From Deltaproteobacteria bacterium (GTDB lineage: Bacteria > Myxococcota_A > Polyangia > Polyangiales > Houyiibacteriaceae), in assembly GCA_017644045.1 (NCBI GenBank), contig JAEPMI010000014.1:62001-126000 (forward strand): 64,000 nucleotides of DNA, given 5' to 3'. Made by a program: the position numbers and the translations under genes. The notes under the pieces were generated by a model. It had not been told where the DNA came from, ran no database searches, and saw only the letters and a program-made list of their open reading frames with translations. Positions 16,052 to 24,181 of this stretch are shown here, one piece after another. Position 1 is the stretch's first letter, and the number at the start of each line of letters is the position of its first letter.

Positions 16052-16876
16052 ATGAGCACCGAGCGCCGTGGGGGCCTCCGTTTCAGCAAGTACGAGGGGC
16101 TCGGCAACGACTTCATCATCGTCGATGGAGCGGCCCAGGTGGACACCGAGCGCGCGGTCGAGCTCTGCGATCGCCATCGGGGCATCGGCGCGGACGGTGT
16201 GCTCATCGTCAACGCGAGCGCGCCGTCGATGGAGGTCATCAACGCCGACGGGTCGGTGCCCGAGATGTGCGGCAACGGGCTCCGTTGCGTGGTCTGGCAT
16301 CTCGTCCGCGAGGGTCACTTCGAGCGCGGTGCCGAGCATCAGATCCAGACGGGCGCGGGTCCGCACCTGGCGAAGCTCCACGGGGACGGCGACGTCGAGA
16401 TCTGGATGAGCGCCCCGACCCTCGAGCCCAAGGAGGTCCCGATGGCCGCCGACGGACCACGCGTCGACGCGCCCATCGAGGTGGTCGGCCGGACGCTCTC
16501 GTTCACCGCCGTCGGCATGGGCAACCCGCACGCGGTGATCTTCGACGAGCTCACGGCGGCGGAGCGGCTCGAGTACGGTCCGCAGGTCCAGGCCCACCAG
16601 TGGTTCCCCGCCGGGGTGAACGTCGGCTTCGCGCGCATGGTCGACGGCGGCCTCGAGCTGCACGTGCTCGAGCGCGGCTCGGGGTGGACCCAGGCCTGCG
16701 GCACCGGTGCCTGCGCGGCGGCCGTGGCCGCGGTCGAGACCGGCCGCGCCGAGCGCGGCACACCCATCCGAGTGGAGCTGCCGGGCGGCGCGCTGACGAT
16801 CGTGGTCGGCGAGCCAGGCGAACGAGTGCGAATGCGGGGACCCGCCCGCCACGTCTTCGACGGCGAGCTGCGGTGA
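16052..16876 (+). CDS. dapF: Diaminopimelate epimerase
   Basis: The product is 274 residues, the usual family length, from ATG 16052. DapF interconverts LL- and meso-diaminopimelate for lysine and peptidoglycan synthesis in the cytoplasm. Both catalytic cysteines are present: Cys73 in P-E-M-C-G-N-G-L-R-C and Cys216 in T-Q-A-C-G-T-G-A-C. The N-terminal K-Y-E-G-L-G-N-D-F motif is canonical. The stop overlaps the GTG of the following signalling gene (GTGA), an unexpected coupling of a housekeeping enzyme with regulators. Confidence 0.95.
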   Translation: MSTERRGGLRFSKYEGLGNDFIIVDGAAQVDTERAVELCDRHRGIGADGVLIVNASAPSMEVINADGSVPEMCGNGLRCVVWHLVREGHFERGAEHQIQTGAGPHLAKLHGDGDVEIWMSAPTLEPKEVPMAADGPRVDAPIEVVGRTLSFTAVGMGNPHAVIFDELTAAERLEYGPQVQAHQWFPAGVNVGFARMVDGGLELHVLERGSGWTQACGTGACAAAVAAVETGRAERGTPIRVELPGGALTIVVGEPGERVRMRGPARHVFDGELR

Positions 16877-18774
16877 TCCGAAAGGTCCTCAGCGTTCTCG
16901 TGGTCGCCGCCGACGAGCGCGACGCCGACTTCGCCACGCGGGTGCTCGAGGAGCGGGGGGACCAGGTCACCGTGGCCCCCTCCGTTCCCGATGCCGTGAG
17001 CCGACTCGGTCGCGGTGACGTGGACGTGGCGCTGGTCTCCCTCTCGCTGCCGCACGGTGATGGCCTCGCGTTGGTCCATCACCTCCGCGCGCTCTACCCG
17101 ACCGTCGACGTGATCGTGATGACCACGCCGCAGGACCTCGAGGAGTCGTCGCACGCGATGGCGCTCGGGGTGCTGCAGACGGTGCTCCGGCCGCTGACCG
17201 GCGACGCGCTCCTGGTGGCGGTCGACCGCGCCCGCGAGCGGCGAATGCTGATCGACCAGCGCGAGCGGCTGGACGCCGAGGCGCGCAGCGGCCGGCTGCG
17301 AACGGCGACCTACGCCCGCTGCGCGGCCTTCATCGCGGAGACCGACCGCACGATCGTCGCCGAGCGCATCCTCGAAGCCTGCGCGCAGGAGCTGCCGCTC
17401 TCGTCCGCGGCGCTCTACCTGCCGCCCTTTCTCGGCTCGCGGACCTTCGTCCGCGCGGCAGCCCAGGCCGAAGGCACCGGGCTGCCCACGAGCCTCGATC
17501 AGGCGGCCGTCGACGCCTTCGACCCGACCGAGGTGGTCGCCGTGCGCGACGGCCGCATCCAGATCGCCTTTCTCGGCCCCACCGAGCTGGCGGGGGCGGC
17601 GATCCTTCGCCCGAGGCACAAGCTCTCCGAGGAGCAAGAGCAGGCACTCACGGTGATCGCTTCCCTCGGCACCGCGTCGCTCGAGGCCGCGCGGAAGGTC
17701 GACGCGATCGCGCGGACCGGCATCAAGGACCCGGAGACCAGCGCCTACACCTTCGCGTACTTCGGCGACGTGGCCGGCCGCGAGATCGACCGCGCCGCGC
17801 GTCACGGCCGCCGTTTCTCATTGGTCACGCTCGCGATGGACGGGATGACGGAGCTCGGCGAGCTCCGTCCGGAAGCCCAGCGCCACGCGCGCCGGCTGCT
17901 CACCGAGGCGGTGCTCACCGCGGTCCGCGACTCCGACGTGGTGGCCCGCGTCGAGGACGACGAGCTCTACCTGCTCTTGCCCGAGACCGCGCTGCTCGGC
18001 GTGCTCGGCGCCCGCCACCGGATCGAGGCTCGCTTCGCCGCACAGAAGGAGCTGCACGCGATCATGGCCGAGCACCTCCCGGAGCTCGGTCCCCCGGCGC
18101 TCAACTTCGGGGTCGCGGTCTACCCCTTCGACGGCACCGATCTCGGAACCCTCCTCCGGCGCAGCCGCCAGCGCGGCGAGCAGAGCAGACGAGGCCCCTG
18201 GCGTCGGCTCGGTCTGAACGGTCGTCCGCTCTTCGATGCGCTCGACACCCTGATGGGCACCGAGGATGACGTCGTGGTGCGCCCGGACGGCCGGGTCTCG
18301 CTCCACGGCGATCTCACTGCCGCTCACGACGAGGGCGCTCACCACGCGGTGCTGCCGGCGTCGATCCTCCCACGGCTCTCGCGCCACCTGGTCGCCGACG
18401 CGCGCCGCGCGGGCGTCCCCGGCGTGATCTACGCCGCCGGCGACGAGCGGATGGGCGAGGCCCTGATCGACGAGATGGGCGAGGACGGCGCTCGCTCGCA
18501 GGTCCGCGGCTGGGTGCTGCGCTCCGCCGATCAGCAGGCTCTCTCGCCGGCCGCGCGAACGCTCGCGGTGCCGGGCGCGGACCTCGCCGGTCGCATTCTC
18601 CTGCTCTCGCTCACCGAGCTCGGGGGCTACGTGCTCAGTGGTCGCCGGCTACGCTCGCGCCGGCTCGCGGAGCCGACGATGCTCGTCTACCACGCCAGCG
18701 ACCTGGACATGGCGGACGGACTGGTGAGCGCCCTGCAGCGCACCTACCACCTGCAGCCGGAGGTCGGCCAGTGA
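16873..18774 (+). CDS. Pseudo-receiver / GAF / degenerate GGDEF signalling protein
   Basis: The product is 633 residues from GTG 16873, coupled to dapF. Residues 1-120 fold like a response-regulator receiver, but the phospho-acceptor Asp position reads V-A-L-V-S-L-S-L-P-H-G-D-G (Ser) and the conserved Lys is replaced in V-L-R-P-L-T. Residues ~150-285 look like a GAF domain. Residues ~295-430 follow the GGDEF outline, but the signature reads R-V-E-D-D-E-L-Y-L-L-L-P-E-T, so cyclase activity is unlikely. The last ~200 residues, with many charged helices, are unassigned. The protein probably acts by binding partners rather than by catalysis. Its stop overlaps the next gene. Confidence 0.72.
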   Translation: MIRKVLSVLVVAADERDADFATRVLEERGDQVTVAPSVPDAVSRLGRGDVDVALVSLSLPHGDGLALVHHLRALYPTVDVIVMTTPQDLEESSHAMALGVLQTVLRPLTGDALLVAVDRARERRMLIDQRERLDAEARSGRLRTATYARCAAFIAETDRTIVAERILEACAQELPLSSAALYLPPFLGSRTFVRAAAQAEGTGLPTSLDQAAVDAFDPTEVVAVRDGRIQIAFLGPTELAGAAILRPRHKLSEEQEQALTVIASLGTASLEAARKVDAIARTGIKDPETSAYTFAYFGDVAGREIDRAARHGRRFSLVTLAMDGMTELGELRPEAQRHARRLLTEAVLTAVRDSDVVARVEDDELYLLLPETALLGVLGARHRIEARFAAQKELHAIMAEHLPELGPPALNFGVAVYPFDGTDLGTLLRRSRQRGEQSRRGPWRRLGLNGRPLFDALDTLMGTEDDVVVRPDGRVSLHGDLTAAHDEGAHHAVLPASILPRLSRHLVADARRAGVPGVIYAAGDERMGEALIDEMGEDGARSQVRGWVLRSADQQALSPAARTLAVPGADLAGRILLLSLTELGGYVLSGRRLRSRRLAEPTMLVYHASDLDMADGLVSALQRTYHLQPEVGQ

Positions 18775-20132
18775 GCGAATCGCTGGAAGGGCGCGTGCTC
18801 GTCGTCGACGAGGACTACGACACCCTCGACGTGCTCGCGGAGGCGATGCGCCGCCACGGTCACCGCGTCGTGCTCGCCACCGACGGCCGCTCGGGCCTCG
18901 CTCACGCCGTGGAGATGCAGGCGGAGGTCGTGCTCGTCGATCGCGACGTGCGCGTGCTCGACGTGCGGACCTTCGTCGACGTGCTCACCGAGAACCCGCG
19001 CACCCAGGGGGCTCACGTCTTCGTGCTCGGAGAGGGCGACCCCTCGGAGCTGAGCGCGCTCGAGCCGCGCGGCGAGCCGATCGTGAAGCCCTTCCACGCC
19101 GAGGAGGTCGCCGCGCGCGTGGACGAGGTCGTTCGCGCCCGGCGCGAGCCGACCTCTGGTCCAGAGCTCGAGGGCGAGCTCGAGCAGGTCGGGGCGTTCG
19201 ATCTCCTGCAGGTCTTCGCGCAGAGCCGCCGCACCGGCCTGCTGCGCATCGAGGGCGCGGCGCTCAGTGGAGAGATCTTCGTGCGCGAGGGGCGGGTGGT
19301 GTCCGCGCGCTCGAACGTGGTCGTGGCGGAGAAGGCGCTCTTCCGGCTGCTCGCGCTGAGCGAGGGGCAGTTCGTCTTCGTCCCTGGGCGGCTGGCCGAC
19401 AAGGAGCGGATCGACTCGGGCACCGACCACCTCCTGATGGAGGCGGTGCGGCGCACCGACGAGCGGGCGACGCTCGCGGCGGAGCTGCCGAGCACCTCGA
19501 CCGTGCTCGCGCCGCTGGCCGGGAAGAGCGCGCCGAAGGATCCGCTCGCCGCGGCGATCCACGAGGCGCTGATCGCGCCGAAGACCTTCGGGGAGATCCT
19601 CGACGAACGACCCGAGCTCGACCTCGAGGTGATGCGCGCCGTCGCGCTCCTGCTCCGCGACGAGGCCATCCAGGTGCTCCAGCCCGGCGTCCGAGTCCGG
19701 CTCTGCGAGCCCGAGGAAGAGCCCGTGGTGCGTGGCGCCATGGTCCGGATGCGCCGACCGGGCGTGGAGGGCGCGGGTCGGCTCGGTGTCACCGGATCGG
19801 CCGCGGCCGTGGCTCGCTTCCATCGCGCGCTCGGTGGTCTCGAAGAGTTCTTCGACGCGCCCGAGCCGCCCACCCCTGCGGGCTCGGGGCTCTTCGGTCT
19901 CCTGGGTCGGCTCCGCCTCGGTGGCGTCGAGCTCGAGGTCTTCGCGTTGCCGAGCGATCCCTCGCTCCGGCCCTGGTGGGCCGCGTTCCTGACCCAGGGC
20001 CGGGCCGTGCTCGCGCTCGAATCCGTGGAGGGCGGCGACGCCGAGCTCCGCATCATCGAGGCCGAAGAGGTCTGGGACACCCCGGCCGGCGCGACCGAGA
20101 TCCTCCGCGCCGTCTTGGCCCGCCGCCCCTGA
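18771..20132 (+). CDS. Receiver-DUF4388 (PATAN) regulator
   Basis: The product is 453 residues from GTG 18771 (GTGA overlap). Residues ~8-120 are a receiver domain with the acidic pair V-V-D-E-D, a candidate phospho-acceptor in V-L-V-D-R-D and the Lys in P-I-V-K-P-F. Residues ~135-225 match DUF4388: G-A-F-D-L-L-Q-V-F-A-Q-S-R-R-T-G-L-L-R-I and G-E-I-F-V-R-E-G-R-V-V-S-A. The C-terminal ~120 residues (G-L-F-G-L-L-G-R-L-R-L-G-G-V-E-L-E-V-F-A-L-P) resemble the small-GTPase-associated modules seen next to DUF4388 in myxobacteria, but this is uncertain. Confidence 0.8.
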   Translation: MSESLEGRVLVVDEDYDTLDVLAEAMRRHGHRVVLATDGRSGLAHAVEMQAEVVLVDRDVRVLDVRTFVDVLTENPRTQGAHVFVLGEGDPSELSALEPRGEPIVKPFHAEEVAARVDEVVRARREPTSGPELEGELEQVGAFDLLQVFAQSRRTGLLRIEGAALSGEIFVREGRVVSARSNVVVAEKALFRLLALSEGQFVFVPGRLADKERIDSGTDHLLMEAVRRTDERATLAAELPSTSTVLAPLAGKSAPKDPLAAAIHEALIAPKTFGEILDERPELDLEVMRAVALLLRDEAIQVLQPGVRVRLCEPEEEPVVRGAMVRMRRPGVEGAGRLGVTGSAAAVARFHRALGGLEEFFDAPEPPTPAGSGLFGLLGRLRLGGVELEVFALPSDPSLRPWWAAFLTQGRAVLALESVEGGDAELRIIEAEEVWDTPAGATEILRAVLARRP

Positions 20133-20146
20133 GAGCGCCGAAGGCG

Positions 20147-20238
20147 CACCCTCTCACCCTGGCCCTCACCCCGTGTTCGGAATTCAACCGATGAAGAAGG
20201 GTGAGGGTCAGGGCGAGGGTGAGGGTGAGGGTGAGGGT
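20147..20238. terminator. Long imperfect hairpin of (GGGTGA)n-type repeats
   Basis: The left arm at 20147-20171 (CACCCTCTCACCCTGGCCCT and following) pairs imperfectly with the GGGTGAGGGTCAGGGCGAGG block starting at 20199. The right arm continues as GGGTGA units to about 20238. It lies between convergent genes ending at 20132 and 20245 and may serve as a bidirectional terminator. A short stem, GCGCC-GAA-GGCGC, precedes it. Confidence 0.55.
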
Positions 20239-20244
20239 CCGGCC

Positions 20245-20721
20245 CTAGTCCTTCTCGCGCCAGCGGGCCTGGACGGCGTCTTCGGCTTCCAGCTCTTCCT
20301 TCTTCTCGGCTGCTCGCTTCTGCTCGTCGCGCCAGCGTTCCTCGTGGCGCCCGACCGCTTCCGCCTCCGCTCTGGCGGTCGCCAGCGCGTCGCGTGCTTC
20401 GGTCACCGCTGCCGCCCGCTGCGCCACCACGAGTCGAGCCGCTTCGACGGCGCCGCGCAGTTGTTCCCGCGCGAGGGCCCGGGCCTCTCGGTAGTGCTGC
20501 ACCTGCTGGAACACGGCCGCGCTGCTCGGCCCCCGCTCCGCCTCGCGCGCCTCGAACGCCTTGGCCTCGCCATCATGAGTGGCCAGGACCGCCTCGGCCT
20601 TCGCGAGCGTGGCGCTCGCCTCTTCGTGGACCCGCACCACCTCCGCGAGCGCCGCCGCCGCGTCGTCCACGGCCCGGTCACGGAGCTCGCGCGCCGCTTG
20701 GAGCGGGTAGGCCTTGGTCAT
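20245..20721 (-). CDS. FliJ/YscO-like coiled-coil protein
   Basis: The product is 158 residues from ATG 20721, whose A is the last base of the preceding gene's TGA. Almost the whole protein is Ala/Glu/Arg/Lys-rich with heptad spacing, predicting one long antiparallel coiled coil. The opening Y-P-L-Q-A-A-R-E-L-R-D-R-A and the overall size recall FliJ/YscO stalk proteins of flagellar and type III export ATPases. No other secretion genes lie in the window, so the assignment rests on composition and size alone and could equally be an unrelated coiled coil. Confidence 0.5.
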   Translation of the reverse strand: MTKAYPLQAARELRDRAVDDAAAALAEVVRVHEEASATLAKAEAVLATHDGEAKAFEAREAERGPSSAAVFQQVQHYREARALAREQLRGAVEAARLVVAQRAAAVTEARDALATARAEAEAVGRHEERWRDEQKRAAEKKEELEAEDAVQARWREKD

Positions 20722-22343
20722 CAGGTCGGCGGGGTGATCCGCTGGCCGACGATCGCGCCCTCCACCGTCTCCGGGCTGCTCGCGGTCGGGCCGGTCCACT
20801 CACCGCTGATCGTCCCGTCGACGGAGTCGACCCGCAGATCGCCCGCGGTGTCGGAGAGGTCGGCGGCGCCGCTCAGCTCGAAGGTCGCGCGCTGGGCGTC
20901 GAGGGGCTCGAGCGCCGAGAGGGTCGCGGCGTAGTACTCGTCGATGACCGTCTCGCAGGCCATCCGCAGACACTCCGAGTCGCAACCGATCGCGTCGGTC
21001 GGGGCCGGGAGCATCCCGCAGCCGGCTTCGAGAGCGAGCCAGTCGCCGCCGTCGGAGTAGACCCGTTCGTACGCTTCGAAGGTCGCGAGCGCGCGAACGA
21101 GCTCGCTGGCGGAGAGCCCGATGCTCAACGACTCGAACGTGAGCTCCTGGTCGGTCGCGGTCGCCGTCAGCTCGGCGGGAAGCTCGAGCTCGGCGAGTCG
21201 AGCGTCGAGGTATCCCTCGGTCAGCTCGAGACCCAGCACCTCGTAGGTGACCTCGGCCTCGTTCACGCGGATGCGGCCGCGAATGCCCACGCCGGTGAGG
21301 ACCATCGCCACCCGCTCCACGAACGCCTGGTGCGCGACCGAGGGCCCGACCTCCTCGTCTTCCAGCTGTCCCTGGTAGACGCTGTCGTAGCCGCCGGCCC
21401 GCGCCGTGGCGAGTGTGGCGGCGTCGGCGGTCTCACCGGCGTCGATGAGCTGCTGCTCGGCCGCGTCCAGGATGAGCGTCGCGTCGATCTCCGGCAGGAG
21501 GACGTCGACCTGCTCCTCGAGCAACCCGGTGATCTCCCCGGTGGTCTCGAGCATCTCGAACTGCGTGGTCGTCCGGTACGAGCCGTCGACCATCAGCGGC
21601 TCGTCGTCGAAGGGCACGGTCACGTCGATGGAGTCCATCTCGACGATCTCGAAGCCATCGGCGCAGCCCCAGGCCAGGAGCACGCCGTCCTCGCCTTCGC
21701 CACGGACCGCGACCGCGTAGGTCGGTCCGACGGGGAGACCGAGGAAGCGCACGAGCTCGTCGTCGTCGCTCTGGACCTGAACCCGATCGCCAGCGTCGCG
21801 ACGGACGATCTCGTCCTCGCAGGTGGCGTCCGTGAAGACCCCGACCCGGACCAGCGGGAGCGTCTCCCGATTGCCCTCGTAGCTCGGGGTGACCTGCATC
21901 GAGCCGAAGCCGGCGTCGCCCACGGCCACGTCGAAGGAGACCGAGGCCGCGTCGTCCGCGGAGGCCCGGACTCGGAAGGCCGCGATGACCCGCCCGGCGC
22001 GGAGCGTGGTGCTCGCCTCTCCCATGGCGTTGGTGAGGGCGGAGACCTCGAGCAGGGTGGAGTCGTGGGCCCGGCCGTCGAGGGCGAAGCGCACCTCGCT
22101 GCCGGCCATCGGGCGCCCCTCGGCGTCGCGCAGCCGCACGGTCAGCGTGGCCTCCTGCTCGGAGGTCAGCGAGATCGTGGGATCGCCAACGATCTCCAGG
22201 CTCTTGGCCTCCACGACGGTGGCGTCCCCGGCGCCTCCGTCCAGCACCACGTGCGGGACGTCGGAGCAGCCGGTCAGGCCTGAGGTGAGTGCAGCCACGA
22301 CGACCGCCCACACAGCAATCGTTCGTTCAAAGCGAAGAAACAT
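20721..22343 (-). CDS. Lipoprotein with bacterial Ig-like domain
   Basis: This is a 540-residue lipoprotein with a signal peptide ending L-T-G-C-S. Residues ~45-140 look like an invasin-type Ig domain (T-L-T-V-R-L-R-D-A-E-G-R-P-M-A-G-S-E-V-R-F, then T-N-A-M-G-E-A-S-T-T-L). The remaining ~400 residues are acidic with mixed helices and strands and contain two Cys pairs near 455-475 (C-D-S-E-C-L-R-M-A-C). No enzyme motif is seen. It is divergent from the LolC/E-like permease and coupled to the coiled-coil gene downstream. Confidence 0.72.
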   Translation of the reverse strand: MFLRFERTIAVWAVVVAALTSGLTGCSDVPHVVLDGGAGDATVVEAKSLEIVGDPTISLTSEQEATLTVRLRDAEGRPMAGSEVRFALDGRAHDSTLLEVSALTNAMGEASTTLRAGRVIAAFRVRASADDAASVSFDVAVGDAGFGSMQVTPSYEGNRETLPLVRVGVFTDATCEDEIVRRDAGDRVQVQSDDDELVRFLGLPVGPTYAVAVRGEGEDGVLLAWGCADGFEIVEMDSIDVTVPFDDEPLMVDGSYRTTTQFEMLETTGEITGLLEEQVDVLLPEIDATLILDAAEQQLIDAGETADAATLATARAGGYDSVYQGQLEDEEVGPSVAHQAFVERVAMVLTGVGIRGRIRVNEAEVTYEVLGLELTEGYLDARLAELELPAELTATATDQELTFESLSIGLSASELVRALATFEAYERVYSDGGDWLALEAGCGMLPAPTDAIGCDSECLRMACETVIDEYYAATLSALEPLDAQRATFELSGAADLSDTAGDLRVDSVDGTISGEWTGPTASSPETVEGAIVGQRITPPT

Positions 22344-22441
22344 CGAAGAAGGTCAGTTTAGCGGAGCAGTGAAGCGGATGCACATGATCGACCGCCCCGT
22401 GCGCAGGGCCCGAAAGGCCAGCAAACACATGGCTCTCCGGG

Positions 22442-22464
22442 GGGCGGCATGATAGGTGCCGCCC
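22442..22464 (+). promoter_or_regulatory. Stem-loop directly before the lolC/E-like start codon
   Basis: GGGCGGCA (22442-22449) and TGCCGCCC (22457-22464) form an 8-bp GC-rich stem with a 7-base loop TGATAGG. The ATG begins four bases after the stem. The only AGG that could act as a ribosome-binding site lies in the loop, so the stem may limit translation initiation. Confidence 0.55.
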
Positions 22465-22468
22465 ACTG

Positions 22469-24178
22469 ATGGCCTACGCCCTGCAGATCGGACGGCGCTA
22501 TCTCCGCTCGAAGAAGCGGAGCCGGATGGTCTCGGTCATCACCTTCATCGCCGTGGCCGGCGTGGCTCTCGGGGTGGCGGCGCTGCTCTGCGTTCTGGCG
22601 ATCACCAGCGGTTTTCAGCGCGAATTCCGCGAGAAGGTGCTGGGGGTCAACGCCCACGTGCTGGTGATGAAGTACGGCGTCGACTTCGACGAGTACCGCG
22701 ACGTCATCCAGCGGGCCGAGGACATGGAGGAGGTCGCCGGCGTCGGCCCCTTCCTGATCAACGAGATGATGCTCGCCAAGGGCGACCGGCTCGCCGGCGT
22801 CCTGGTGAAGGGCGTCGACCCGGAGCGGATGCCCCAGGTGCTCGATCTGCCCTCGCAGCTCACCCAGGGCTCGCTCCGAGGGCTTCGGCGCGAGGGCGCG
22901 CGGCCGCCGGCCCGCCCGAGCGACGGCCTGGGCGACGTCTCGGAGAGCTGGGACTGGCTCGACGACCTGACCGACGGCGACGAGGGCTCGGAAGAGGAAG
23001 AGGAGCTGCCCCTCGAGGGCGGCCTCGCCGACGACATCGAGATGGGCTCGCCCGAGGCGCGCGAGCTCGCCGCGGAGCTCGGCATCGACGAGAGCGAGCT
23101 CTTCGACGAGAACGGTCAGCTCCGCGGCGCGAGCCGGCGACGCGCCGCGTGGGACCCGCCCGCGGCGACCGAGCCGTCCCCCGGCGCCGAGGTCGAGGGC
23201 GAGACCGACGAGTTCGAGGCGCTCCCCGAGGTCGAGACGATCTCCCCCGAGGACGTCGAGAACCTGCTCGCGGACTTCGAGCCGGACGAGCTCGAGATCC
23301 AGGACGACACGCAGTGGGACGAGGAGCTCATCGAGGACGACCTCGAGCACGAGCGCCAGGAGGAGGTCCGCGACCTGCCCGGCATCGTGATCGGCAAGAC
23401 CCTCGCGCAGAACATCGGCATCGGCGTCGGCGATCGGGTCACCCTGGTCTCACCGCTGGCCGGGCTCGACGTCTCCGCCTTCTCCGACAACGCGCAGACC
23501 CCGCGCTCGCGCGACTTCCGCGTCATCGCCATCTTCGAGGCCGGCTTCCAGGAGTACGACACCCGCCTCGTCTACACGGACCTCTTCGAGGCCCAGCACT
23601 TCTACGGTCAGGGCGACGCGGTCACCGGCGTCGAGATCCGGCTCCACGACCTCGAGCGGAGCGCGGAGATCGCGCGGCGCCTCGAGCGCGAGCTCGGCGG
23701 GCCCTTCCACACGCTCGACTGGGCGGAGCTCAACCGAAACCTCTTCACCGCGCTGGAGATCCAGAAGGTCACCCTGGGCCTGGTCATCGCCACGATCATC
23801 TTCGTGGCCGCCTTCAACGTGATCGCGACGCTGATCATGATCGTGCTCGAGAAGAAGCGTGAGATCGCGATCCTCAAGGCGATGGGCGCCACGGACTGGA
23901 CGGTGCTGAACGTCTTCGTGATCCAAGGGATGGTGATCGGGGTGATAGGCACCCTCATAGGTCTCTTCATAGGAGGTGGGCTCATCGCCTACCTCGCGAC
24001 CTTCGAGTTCCCCTTGGACCCGAAGGTCTACCTCATCGATCATCTGCCGGTGGTCTTCGACGGTTCGGAGCTGGTGATCACCAGCCTGGTGGCGATCGCG
24101 ATCTGTACGGTCGCGACCATCGCGCCCAGCGCCTGGGCGGCGCGCATGCTGCCGGTCGAAGGTCTCCGGTACGAGTAG
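22469..24178 (+). CDS. LolC/E-like lipoprotein-release permease with large acidic insertion
   Basis: This 569-residue inner-membrane protein has one N-terminal helix (residues ~20-48) and three C-terminal helices (~425-460, ~470-505, ~530-560), the MacB/LolE topology. LolCDE permeases lift mature lipoproteins out of the inner membrane. The opening Y-A-L-Q-I-G-R-R-Y-L-R-S-K-K and the I-A-I-L-K-A-M-G-A near 465 are typical. Homologues are ~400 residues; the excess is a block at ~137-302, very rich in Asp/Glu, inserted in the periplasmic domain just before P-G-I-V-I-G-K-T-L-A. No LolD ATPase lies beside it. The sulfatase-like gene follows after three bases. Confidence 0.83.
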   Translation: MAYALQIGRRYLRSKKRSRMVSVITFIAVAGVALGVAALLCVLAITSGFQREFREKVLGVNAHVLVMKYGVDFDEYRDVIQRAEDMEEVAGVGPFLINEMMLAKGDRLAGVLVKGVDPERMPQVLDLPSQLTQGSLRGLRREGARPPARPSDGLGDVSESWDWLDDLTDGDEGSEEEEELPLEGGLADDIEMGSPEARELAAELGIDESELFDENGQLRGASRRRAAWDPPAATEPSPGAEVEGETDEFEALPEVETISPEDVENLLADFEPDELEIQDDTQWDEELIEDDLEHERQEEVRDLPGIVIGKTLAQNIGIGVGDRVTLVSPLAGLDVSAFSDNAQTPRSRDFRVIAIFEAGFQEYDTRLVYTDLFEAQHFYGQGDAVTGVEIRLHDLERSAEIARRLERELGGPFHTLDWAELNRNLFTALEIQKVTLGLVIATIIFVAAFNVIATLIMIVLEKKREIAILKAMGATDWTVLNVFVIQGMVIGVIGTLIGLFIGGGLIAYLATFEFPLDPKVYLIDHLPVVFDGSELVITSLVAIAICTVATIAPSAWAARMLPVEGLRYE

Positions 24179-24181
24179 GCC

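Noticed and set aside
14738-16852. 704-codon open frame on the - strand
   Set aside because: It lies antisense to the SMP-30-like gene and dapF; the composition is unlike a folded protein.
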